From NCBI GenBank assembly GCA_017458885.1, contig JAFSZQ010000074.1, forward strand, positions 1-6,921: DNA of 6,921 nt, written 5' to 3'. This document shows, piece after piece, positions 1 through 5,884 of the stretch. The translations under genes were made by a program, and so were the position numbers. Source of the DNA: Oscillospiraceae bacterium (GTDB lineage: Bacteria > Bacillota > Clostridia > Oscillospirales > Oscillospiraceae). Position 1 is the stretch's first letter. Each line of letters starts with the position of its first letter. The notes beneath the pieces were generated by a model that worked only from the letters and a program-made list of their open reading frames with translations, was not told the origin of the DNA and did not search any database.

Positions 1-1776
1 ATTACTGACCATATCCGCTCCGCCAGCTTCATGATATGCGACGGCGTGCTGCCGAGCAACGAGGGGCGCGGCTACGTCCTGCGCCGCCTGCTGCGCCGCG
101 CGGCGCGCCACGGCAAGCTGCTCGGCGTGAACGAACCGTTTTTGTGGCAGATCGTGGACACCGTCGCCGCCGTCAACGAGGGCGAATATAAGGACGTCCG
201 CGAGAAGCAGGCGTATATCACCAAGGTCATCCGCACCGAGGAGGAGAATTTCGCCAAGACCATCGACGGCGGCATGAAGATCTTCGCCGATATGCTCCAA
301 GCCCACAAGGCGGCGGGGGAGACGACCTTCTCCGGCGCGGACGCATTCAAGCTCTACGACACCTACGGCTTCCCCATCGACCTGACGCTCGAGATGGCGA
401 AGGACGAGGGGCTCTCCGTGGACGAGGAGGCGTTCCGGCAGCTCATGCAGGAGCAGAAGGAGCGCGCGCGCGAGGCGCGGCGCGCGCTCGGCGACCTCGG
501 CTGGGCGGGCGTTGACCTCGGCAAGGAGATGCCCGCGACGGAGTTTGTCGGCTACGACTGCGACGAGTGTGAAGCAAAAGTGCTTGCCGTCGTGGACGGT
601 GAGGACGATTCCATCGTGGTGCTGGACAAGACGCCGTTCTACGCCGAGATGGGCGGGCAGGTCGCCGATCACGGCACGATCGGCGGCTTCACGGTCACGG
701 ACGTGCAGAAGAACAAGGGCGGCAAGTACCTGCACTACGGCAAAATGGAGCAGGGCGCGCTCAAGGCCGGCGACGCCGTGAGCGCGCGCATCGACACGGC
801 GCGCCGTCAGGCGATCCGCCGCGCGCACAGCGCGACGCACCTGCTCGACGCGTCGCTCAAGCGCGTGCTCGGCGAGCACGTCCACCAGGCGGGCTCGCTG
901 GTCGAGCCCGACCGCATCCGCTTCGATTTCTCGCACTTCGAGGCGGTCACGCCGGAGCAGCGCCGCGAGATCGAAGACCTCGTCAACGCGGACATTTTGA
1001 GCGGCTTTGCGGTCACGACCGAGGAGCTTCCCATCGAGGAGGCGAAGAAGAAGGGCGCGGTCGCCATGTTCGGCGAGAAGTACGGCGACGTGGTGCGCGT
1101 CGTGGAGATGGGCGAGAACGGCAGCGTTTCGATGGAGTTCTGCGGCGGCACGCATCTGAACAACACCGCCGAGGCGGGCTTGTTCCGCATCGTGAGCGAG
1201 GCGTCGGTCGCCAGCGGCGTGCGCCGCATCGAGGCGGTCACCGGCCCCGCGGTGCTGGCGCTGCTGGACAGGGCGGAGGACACCCTCCGAAGCGCCGCCG
1301 CCGCGCTGCGCGCCAACCCCGCCGAGCTGGAGCGCCGCGCGGAGCAGCTTTCGGACGAGCTCAAGGAGGCAAAGCGCCTCGTCGAGCAGTACAAAGCCAG
1401 AGAGAGCGCGGGCGGCGCGCTCGACCTGCTGAAGGACGCCGCCGACGTCGGCGGGCTGCGCGTCGTGACCGCGACGGTCGCGAGCGGCGATGCGAACAGC
1501 CTTCGGCAGATGGGCGACGTGCTGCGCGACAAGGACGCATCGGTCGTCGCGGTGCTGGCGCTCGCGGGCGAGAAAGCGACGCTGCTCGCCGTCTGCGGCA
1601 AGGACGCGGTCGCCAAGGGCGTCAAGGCGGGCGACGTCATCAGGAGCATCGCGCCCATCGTCGGCGGCAAGGGCGGCGGCAAGCCGGACAGCGCCATGGG
1701 CGGCGGCAGCGACAGCGCGAAGATACCGGACGCGCTCGCGGCGGTGAAGCCGTTCGTCGAACACATCGTGGGTTGA
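1..1776 (+). CDS. alaS: Alanyl-tRNA synthetase, C-terminal two-thirds (5' end outside window)
   Basis: This enzyme charges tRNA-Ala with alanine in the cytoplasm and hydrolyses mischarged Ser/Gly-tRNA-Ala. The frame is open from base 1, so the gene is cut by the window edge, not broken. 591 codons are present against a family length of about 875, so roughly 285 N-terminal residues (most of the class II aminoacylation core) are missing. Visible codons begin with the conserved DHIRS...DGVLPSNEGRGYVLRR segment. The editing domain carries HSATH (window codons 276-280) and CGGTH (381-385), which together give the expected two-His, Cys, His zinc set. A coiled-coil-like, Glu/Arg/Ala-rich stretch (about codons 420-470) leads to the C-Ala domain with its glycine-rich GGKGGGKPD signature (555-563). 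The stop is 12 bp before the HIT gene, which suggests co-transcription. An internal ATG at base 31 lies inside the conserved core and is not a real start. Confidence 0.97.
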   Translation: MTDHIRSASFMICDGVLPSNEGRGYVLRRLLRRAARHGKLLGVNEPFLWQIVDTVAAVNEGEYKDVREKQAYITKVIRTEEENFAKTIDGGMKIFADMLQAHKAAGETTFSGADAFKLYDTYGFPIDLTLEMAKDEGLSVDEEAFRQLMQEQKERAREARRALGDLGWAGVDLGKEMPATEFVGYDCDECEAKVLAVVDGEDDSIVVLDKTPFYAEMGGQVADHGTIGGFTVTDVQKNKGGKYLHYGKMEQGALKAGDAVSARIDTARRQAIRRAHSATHLLDASLKRVLGEHVHQAGSLVEPDRIRFDFSHFEAVTPEQRREIEDLVNADILSGFAVTTEELPIEEAKKKGAVAMFGEKYGDVVRVVEMGENGSVSMEFCGGTHLNNTAEAGLFRIVSEASVASGVRRIEAVTGPAVLALLDRAEDTLRSAAAALRANPAELERRAEQLSDELKEAKRLVEQYKARESAGGALDLLKDAADVGGLRVVTATVASGDANSLRQMGDVLRDKDASVVAVLALAGEKATLLAVCGKDAVAKGVKAGDVIRSIAPIVGGKGGGKPDSAMGGGSDSAKIPDALAAVKPFVEHIVG

Positions 1777-1788
1777 AAGGAGAGTCCC

Positions 1789-2127
1789 ATGTCAGATTGC
1801 CTGTTTTGCAAGATCGCGGCGGGGGAGATCCCCAGCCGCAAGCTCTACGAGGACGACCTCTGCCTCGCGTTTTACGACATCGAGCCGCAGGCGCCGGTGC
1901 ATTTTCTGGTTATCCCGAAGCAGCACATCGCCAGCGCCGCCGAGGTGGACGCGGGGAACAGCGCGCTCGTCGCGCACCTCTTTGAGGTCATCGCGAAGCT
2001 CGCCAAGGAGCAGGGCATCGGGAGCTTCCGCGTCGTCTCGAACGTCGGGGAGCAGGCGGGGCAGAGCGTGCCGCACCTGCACTTCCACGTCCTCGCGGGG
2101 CGGGACATGACGTGGCCCCCGGGCTGA
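1789..2127 (+). CDS. hinT: HIT-family (HinT-like) nucleotide-binding hydrolase
   Basis: This is a histidine-triad protein of the HinT branch. Family members hydrolyse purine nucleoside phosphoramidates and aminoacyl-adenylates in the cytoplasm. The 112-residue product has the family's usual length. It starts DCLFCKIAAGEIPS, with a CxxC (C4, C7) that binds zinc in many bacterial relatives. It carries the HIT motif HLHFHVL at residues 96-102, whose middle histidine (H98) is expected to be the nucleophile, and it ends in WPPG, typical of complete HinT proteins. The ATG has AAGGAG at 1777-1782, six bases upstream. It follows alaS by 12 bp with no promoter visible between them, so the two are probably co-transcribed. 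I found no clear intrinsic terminator after it; the next transcription unit begins with the rplS promoter. Family assignment is very secure, but the physiological substrate is not. Confidence 0.95.
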   Translation: MSDCLFCKIAAGEIPSRKLYEDDLCLAFYDIEPQAPVHFLVIPKQHIASAAEVDAGNSALVAHLFEVIAKLAKEQGIGSFRVVSNVGEQAGQSVPHLHFHVLAGRDMTWPPG

Positions 2128-2133
2128 TGGCGC

Positions 2134-2180
2134 AAATTTTTCAAAAAACCCTTGCAATTTGCAAATTGCTGTGGTATTCT
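2134..2180 (+). promoter_or_regulatory. rplS promoter: UP-like element, -35, extended -10
   Basis: The -35 is TTGCAA (2152-2157). A 17-bp spacer leads to TATTCT (2175-2180), preceded by TG one base further up (2172-2173), which makes an extended -10. Immediately upstream, 2134-2148 reads AAATTTTTCAAAAAA. This sits about 38 to 53 bases before the expected start (near 2185-2187) and resembles the UP-element consensus bound by RNA polymerase alpha subunits. Such elements are common at strong rRNA and ribosomal-protein promoters. Spacing and position are read directly from the sequence; strength and use are inferred. Confidence 0.8.
2154..2169. repeat. Perfect 16-bp palindrome within the rplS promoter
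   Basis: GCAATTTGCAAATTGC equals its own reverse complement over all 16 bases. It covers the last four bases of the -35 and the first twelve of the spacer. A dimeric repressor binding here would block RNA polymerase, so it is a candidate operator. No regulator family is recognised from the sequence, and an AT-rich palindrome could arise by chance in such a tract. Confidence 0.55.
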
Positions 2181-2186
2181 ATCCAA

Positions 2187-2274
2187 GCTTGAAAAGGGCG
2201 GTCCTCTGCCGTGTGCGCGATGGGCGTACATCCAAAACGACCATGAACGCCTATAAAACAGGAGGAAATCATCC
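2187..2274 (+). promoter_or_regulatory. Structured 5' leader of rplS, possible L19 leader RNA
   Basis: The predicted transcript has an 85-90 base leader. Bases 2211-2231 form an 8-bp hairpin (two G-U pairs) with loop GATGG. GGGCG (2196-2200) can pair with CGCCT (2248-2252) and GTC (2201-2203) with GAC (2239-2241), enclosing the hairpin. The gene's Shine-Dalgarno AGGAGG lies at 2260-2265, nine bases before the ATG. A TCCTCT run at 2202-2207 can pair with GGAGGA (2261-2266) and would hide it. An L19 leader family that autoregulates rplS is known in Bacillota. I cannot match its consensus from memory, so that identity is an inference. Confidence 0.5.
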
Positions 2275-2616
2275 ATGGATCTCATCAAGGAACTCGAAAA
2301 GCAGCAGCTCAAGGCGGAGCCGCCCGTCGCCAACGTCGGCGACACCGTCCGCGTCCATGTGCGCATCAAGGAGGGCTCCCGCGAGCGCATCCAGGTCTTC
2401 GAGGGCATCGTCATCGCCAAGAAGCACGGCGGCGTCGAGGAGACCATCACCGTGCGCCGCCTCGCCTACGGCGTGGGCGTGGAGAAGGTCTTTCCGCTCC
2501 ACAGCCCCTCGATCGAGAAGATCGAGACCGTGCGCAAGGGCTACGTCCGCCGCGCGAAGCTATACTATCTGCGCGGCCGTGTCGGCAAGGCCGCCAAGAT
2601 CCGCGAGAAGCTGTAA
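2275..2616 (+). CDS. rplS: 50S ribosomal protein L19
   Basis: Ribosomal protein bL19 sits on the 50S subunit at the interface with the 30S and contributes to intersubunit bridges. The product is 113 residues, normal for the family (about 115). Recognisable conserved segments are [13 protein letters not shown] (residues 22-34), the [13 protein letters not shown] core (38-50), ETITVRR followed by [19 protein letters not shown] (56-84), and the basic tail with [18 protein letters not shown] (92-109). The ATG has a near-perfect AGGAGG nine bases upstream. The gene is a unit of its own, with promoter and structured leader before it and a strong terminator 15 bases after the stop. In many Bacillota rplS closes an rpsP-rimM-trmD operon; none of those genes is present here. 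Confidence 0.98.
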   Translation: MDLIKELEKQQLKAEPPVANVGDTVRVHVRIKEGSRERIQVFEGIVIAKKHGGVEETITVRRLAYGVGVEKVFPLHSPSIEKIETVRKGYVRRAKLYYLRGRVGKAAKIREKL

Positions 2617-2631
2617 GAGGCGCAATGAGAG

Positions 2632-2667
2632 AAAAAGCGTTCGGGAGGAAACTCCCGAACGCTTTTT
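2632..2667. terminator. Bidirectional intrinsic terminator between convergent genes
   Basis: A perfect 16-bp stem (2632-2647 with 2652-2667) closes on a GAAA tetraloop (2648-2651). The inner part is GC-rich (GCGTTCGGGAG) and the outer five pairs are A-T, so each strand has a U-run just after the GC stem. It can therefore end both rplS and the minus-strand transporter. The transporter's stop codon (2666-2668) overlaps the stem's outer edge. Confidence 0.95.
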
Positions 2668-3091
2668 ACTTCGTGATGAGATACAGCCCCGCGGCGCAGA
2701 CCGCGGCGCCGAGGAGCTGGCGCGCCGTGATCTCCTCGCGGAACAGGAAGTACCCCACGAACAGCAGCACGACGGCGAGGCTGATGTTGCACACCAGCGA
2801 GCCGACGCTGATCTTCCAGCCCGCGCGGTAGAGGAACACGTTGCCCGCCTCGAGCCCCACGATGGCGAAGCCCAGCGCGACGGACGACCAGTTGAGCTTG
2901 TGCAGCTCCGTCAGCGCGTTGGCGGGCTTGACGCTCGCGAGGAACACGCCCGCGGAGAGCGCCGCGCCGATCAGATACGTCACGGTCAGCGCGCCGAAGG
3001 CGTGCGCGTCTTCGGGCACGGACTTCGCGCAGATGTGATAAAAGGTGTTCGAGGCGACGATGACCGCCAACGGCAGAAGCATTTTCCACAT
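2666..3091 (-). CDS. Small EamA/DMT-type membrane transporter
   Basis: This is a 141-residue integral membrane protein resembling one EamA repeat of the drug/metabolite transporter superfamily; the substrate is unknown. Five hydrophobic segments are visible at about residues 3-22, 32-53, 69-88, 96-117 and 124-140, with few charges between them. The ending FLFREEITARQLLGAAVCAAGLYLI is typical of EamA domains, where a Glu/Arg-containing turn precedes the last helix. Two-domain EamA transporters are about 300 residues, so a single-domain protein like this probably works as a dimer. The ATG (minus strand, 3091-3089) has a G-run (3106-3101) as its ribosome binding site and a near-consensus promoter about 30-60 bases upstream. 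The gene is monocistronic, convergent with rplS and divergent from the DUF512 operon. The fold is fairly sure; the function is not. Confidence 0.82.
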   Translation of the reverse strand: MWKMLLPLAVIVASNTFYHICAKSVPEDAHAFGALTVTYLIGAALSAGVFLASVKPANALTELHKLNWSSVALGFAIVGLEAGNVFLYRAGWKISVGSLVCNISLAVVLLFVGYFLFREEITARQLLGAAVCAAGLYLITK

Positions 3092-3122
3092 GACGAGTTA
3101 CCCCCCATTGCGTACTCCCCGT

Positions 3123-3151
3123 ATGATAGCGGAAAGCGGGCGCGTTGTCAA
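3123..3151 (-). promoter_or_regulatory. Promoter of the minus-strand transporter gene
   Basis: Read on the minus strand, a consensus -35 TTGACA (3151-3146) is followed after 17 bp by -10 TATCAT (3128-3123). Transcription would start near 3116 and give a leader of about 25 bases before the ATG. This is the closest match to the SigA consensus in the window. Confidence 0.85.
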
Positions 3152-3158
3152 ATCGCGC

Positions 3159-3187
3159 GCGTTTCGGGAAACGCTCTTGCGAAACGC
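3159..3187. repeat. GAAACGC repeats between divergent promoters
   Basis: GCGTTTC (3159-3165) and GAAACGC (3168-3174) form a perfect 7-bp inverted repeat with a 2-bp centre. A second direct GAAACGC lies at 3181-3187, 13 bp further on, and overlaps the plus-strand -35. The inverted repeat sits between the two -35 boxes, where one regulator could act on both promoters. It is a candidate operator only; no regulator gene is present in the window. Confidence 0.45.
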
Positions 3188-3205
3188 CGCCGCATCGGTT
3201 ACAAT
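3177..3205 (+). promoter_or_regulatory. Promoter of the DUF512-der-plsY-gpsA operon
   Basis: A -35 TTGCGA (3177-3182, four of six consensus bases) is followed after 17 bp by -10 TACAAT (3200-3205). The start would fall near 3211-3213, leaving a leader of about 35 bases. The AT-rich patch ACAATATAAAAGTAAA stands out from GC-rich surroundings. An overlapping TATAAA (3205-3210) is an alternative -10. Confidence 0.72.
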
Positions 3206-3247
3206 ATAAAAGTAAAGGTTTGCGCCTATGCGGAGGGGAGGGTCGCC

Positions 3248-4561
3248 ATGAGCACGGTCATCGCGTCGGTGGACGCGGGCAGCCCCGCGGAGCGCGCGGG
3301 CATCCGCGCGGGGGAGACGCTCCTCTCGCTCAACCGCCACGCCATCGCGGACGTGCTGGACTACCGCTTCTTCTGCTACGACGCGCGCCTCACCGTCGAG
3401 CTCGCGGAGCCGGACGGCTCGGTGCGGAAGCTCCGCGTCTGCAAGGACGAGGGCGAGGACTTGGGGCTGAACTTCGACAGCTATCTCATGGACGAGCCGC
3501 GCCCCTGCTCCAACCACTGCGTGTTCTGCTTCGTCGACCAGATGCCGCCCGATATGCGCGAGACGCTGTACTTCAAGGACGACGACGCGCGGCTGTCGTT
3601 CCTCATGGGCAACTACATCACGCTCACGAACCTCTCCGAGCGCGAGGCGCGGCGCATCATCGACCTTCGCATCAGCCCGATCAACGTCTCCGTGCAGGCG
3701 ACCGAGCCGCAGCTCCGCCGCACGCTGCTTGGCAACAAGGACGCGGATAAGAGCCTCGCGTATATGCGCGCGTTCGGCGAGGCGGGCATCGAGATGAACG
3801 GGCAGATCGTCGTCTGCCCCGGCTGGAACGACGGCGAGCACCTGCGCCGCACCATCGAAGACCTCATGGACATCGGCTTCACGTCCTGCTCCGTCGTCCC
3901 CGTGGGGCTGACGAAGTACCGGACGGGGCTCGCGCGCATCGCGCCGGTGGACGCGGCGAAGGCGGCGGAGATCATCGATACGGTGGACGAGTACGGCGAG
4001 ACGTGCAAACGGCGCTTCGGCACGCGGATGTTCTTCTGCGCGGACGAGCTGTATTTGAAAGCCGGACGCCCGCTGCCGGACGAGGACTATTACGAGGACT
4101 ACCAGCAGCTCGAGAACGGCGTGGGGATGCTCCGCAGCACGATGAACGAATTTCTTGCCGCGCTCGCGGACGTGGACGGCGGCGCGGACGCGCCGAGCTT
4201 CACCATCGCCACGGGCGTCGCCGCCGCGCCGTTCATCGCGCGGCTCGTGGACGCGGCGAAGGAGCGGTTCCCGTCGCTTCGCGGCGAGGTCGTCCCGATC
4301 GTCAACGACTTTTTCGGACACAGCATCACCGTCTCCGGCCTCGTGACGGGGCGGGACATCCTCGCGCAGCTCTCGAAGCGGGCGCTGGGGGAGCGCGTCG
4401 TCATCCCCGCCAATATGCTCCGCCACGGCGAGGGCGTGTTCCTCGACGACGTGACGCTCGAGCAGCTTTCGGCGGCGCTCCGCCGCCCCGTGCAGGTCTC
4501 GGAGACCGACGGCTATTCCCTGGCGGAAACGATCTTTGCAAAGGGGGAAAACGCCCTATGA
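3248..4561 (+). CDS. PDZ/radical-SAM/DUF512 protein of unknown function
   Basis: This 437-residue protein begins with a PDZ-like segment (about residues 1-65, with SPAERAGIRAGETLLSLN at 12-29). It then carries the radical-SAM cluster motif CSNHCVFC (C87, C91, C94; CX3CX2C), which should hold a [4Fe-4S] cluster and bind S-adenosylmethionine. The rest is the DUF512 region, ending around residue 430. Homologues in clostridia and cyanobacteria are annotated as Fe-S oxidoreductases, but no reaction has been established. The ATG at 3248 has purine-rich GGAGGGGAGGG (3232-3242) before it. The frame stays open far upstream only because GC-rich DNA lacks stops; the protein homology begins here. The stop overlaps the der start by four bases (ATGA), so translation is coupled. 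The domain call is secure; the role is unknown. Confidence 0.93.
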   Translation: MSTVIASVDAGSPAERAGIRAGETLLSLNRHAIADVLDYRFFCYDARLTVELAEPDGSVRKLRVCKDEGEDLGLNFDSYLMDEPRPCSNHCVFCFVDQMPPDMRETLYFKDDDARLSFLMGNYITLTNLSEREARRIIDLRISPINVSVQATEPQLRRTLLGNKDADKSLAYMRAFGEAGIEMNGQIVVCPGWNDGEHLRRTIEDLMDIGFTSCSVVPVGLTKYRTGLARIAPVDAAKAAEIIDTVDEYGETCKRRFGTRMFFCADELYLKAGRPLPDEDYYEDYQQLENGVGMLRSTMNEFLAALADVDGGADAPSFTIATGVAAAPFIARLVDAAKERFPSLRGEVVPIVNDFFGHSITVSGLVTGRDILAQLSKRALGERVVIPANMLRHGEGVFLDDVTLEQLSAALRRPVQVSETDGYSLAETIFAKGENAL

Positions 4562-5883
4562 AACCCTTGGTCGCCATCGTGGGACGCCCGAACGTGGGCA
4601 AGTCCATGCTCTTCAACAAGCTCATCGGCCAGCGCCTCGCCATCGTCGAGGACACCCCCGGCGTCACGCGCGACCGCATCTACGGCGAGTGCGAGTGGGC
4701 GGGGCGGAAGTTCATGCTCGTCGATACCGGCGGCATCGAGCCGCGCGCCGACAGCGAGATACTGACGTTCATGCGCGAGCAGGCGCAGATCGCCATCGAC
4801 CACGCCGACGTGATCATCTTCCTCACCGACGTCAAAACGGGACTGACCGCGAACGACCACGACGTCGCGAATATGCTGCTGAAATCCGGCAAGCCCATCG
4901 TGCTCGCCGTGAACAAGATGGACGCCACCGGCGCGCTCGACCCCGACTACTACGAGTTCTACAACCTGGGGCTCGGCGACCCCGTGGCGGTCTCCGCCGT
5001 GCACGGGCACGGCACGGGCGACCTGCTCGACGAGTGCATCAGGCACTTTCCGCCCGACGACGGCGAGGACGAGGAGGACGACGCGATCAAGGTCGCCGTC
5101 ATCGGCAAGCCGAACGTCGGGAAGTCCTCGCTCGTGAACCGCATTTTAGGGCAAGAGCGCGTCATCGTCAGCAACGCCGCCGGCACGACGCGCGACGCCA
5201 TCGACAGCCGCTTCGAGAACGAGACGGGCAAGTACGTCTTCATCGACACGGCGGGGATGCGCAAGAAGTCCAAGGTGGACGAGAGCATCGAGCGTTACAG
5301 CGTGCTGCGCGCGACGATGGCGATCGACCGCGCGGACGTGTGCCTCATCCTCATCGACGCCACCGAGGGCGTCACCGAGCAGGACACCAAGGTCGCGGGG
5401 CTCGCGCACGAGGCGGGCAAGGCGTGCATCATCGTTGTCAACAAGTGGGACCTCGTCGAAAAAGACGGCAAGACCATGGACAAAATGCGCGAGGACGTGC
5501 GCCGCGACCTCGCGTACATGACCTACGCCCCCGTGCTGTTTCTCTCGGCGGCGACGGGGCAGCGCGTGGGGCGGCTCTTTGAGCTGATAAATTATGTAAA
5601 CCAGCAGTCCTGTACGCGCATCACGACGGGGCAGCTCAACAACGTGCTCGAGGACGCGCAGACGCGCGTCCAGCCGCCGACGGACAAGGGCAGGCGGCTG
5701 AAGATCTACTACATGACGCAGGTGGGCGTGAAGCCGCCGCACTTCGTCGTGTTCTGCAACGACGCGCGGCTGTTCCACTTCTCGTACCGCCGCTACCTCG
5801 AGAACTGCATCCGCGGCGTGTTCGGGCTGGAGGGCACGCCCATCGTGCTGACCGTGCGCGAGCGCGGGGACAAGGAGGGCTGA
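4558..5883 (+). CDS. der: Ribosome-assembly GTPase Der (EngA)
   Basis: Der is an essential GTPase with two tandem G domains that helps late 50S subunit assembly. The 441-residue product matches the family length. G domain 1 has GRPNVGKS (residues 9-16), DTGG (56-59) and NKMD (119-122). G domain 2 has GKPNVGKS (183-190), DTAG (230-233) and NKWD (295-298). An acidic linker (PPDDGEDEEDD) joins them, and a KH-like domain follows (about 350-435, with PPHFVVFCND and the RYLENCIR helix). All nucleotide-binding motifs are intact. The ATG overlaps the stop of the DUF512 gene and is preceded by AAAGGGGG inside that gene. The stop is one base before plsY. A longer open frame from 4003 overlaps the DUF512 gene and lacks Der homology, so it is not used. 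Confidence 0.98.
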   Translation: MKPLVAIVGRPNVGKSMLFNKLIGQRLAIVEDTPGVTRDRIYGECEWAGRKFMLVDTGGIEPRADSEILTFMREQAQIAIDHADVIIFLTDVKTGLTANDHDVANMLLKSGKPIVLAVNKMDATGALDPDYYEFYNLGLGDPVAVSAVHGHGTGDLLDECIRHFPPDDGEDEEDDAIKVAVIGKPNVGKSSLVNRILGQERVIVSNAAGTTRDAIDSRFENETGKYVFIDTAGMRKKSKVDESIERYSVLRATMAIDRADVCLILIDATEGVTEQDTKVAGLAHEAGKACIIVVNKWDLVEKDGKTMDKMREDVRRDLAYMTYAPVLFLSAATGQRVGRLFELINYVNQQSCTRITTGQLNNVLEDAQTRVQPPTDKGRRLKIYYMTQVGVKPPHFVVFCNDARLFHFSYRRYLENCIRGVFGLEGTPIVLTVRERGDKEG

Positions 5884-5884
5884 G

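Noticed and set aside
1..30. Possible truncated alaS pseudogene starting at the ATG at base 31
   Set aside because: The same frame is open to base 1 and encodes the conserved DHIRSASF segment upstream of that ATG, so the gene simply begins outside the window.
807..1841. Minus-strand 344-codon open frame opposite alaS
   Set aside because: Ser/Ala/Pro-rich shadow of alaS that crosses the alaS-hinT junction; no family features or promoter.
2111..2150. Intrinsic terminator after the HIT gene
   Set aside because: Only a very short GCCC/GGGC pairing is present and the T-run at 2137-2141 is not directly after it; the A/T tract fits better as an UP element.
2159..3247. A long open frame continuous with the DUF512 gene, beginning before rplS
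   Set aside because: It runs through rplS in another frame, through the terminator hairpin and antisense to the transporter. It has no family resemblance before 3248 and its low-complexity Arg/Ser composition is that of GC-rich out-of-frame sequence.
3098..4426. Minus-strand 442-codon open frame opposite the DUF512 gene
   Set aside because: Composition (Arg, Val, His, Asp, Glu repeats) is typical of antisense frames of GC-rich genes, and no recognisable domain is present.
4003..4557. N-terminal extension of Der by about 185 residues
   Set aside because: It overlaps the DUF512 coding region, is Arg/Gly-rich, and Der homology with a proper ribosome binding site starts at 4558.
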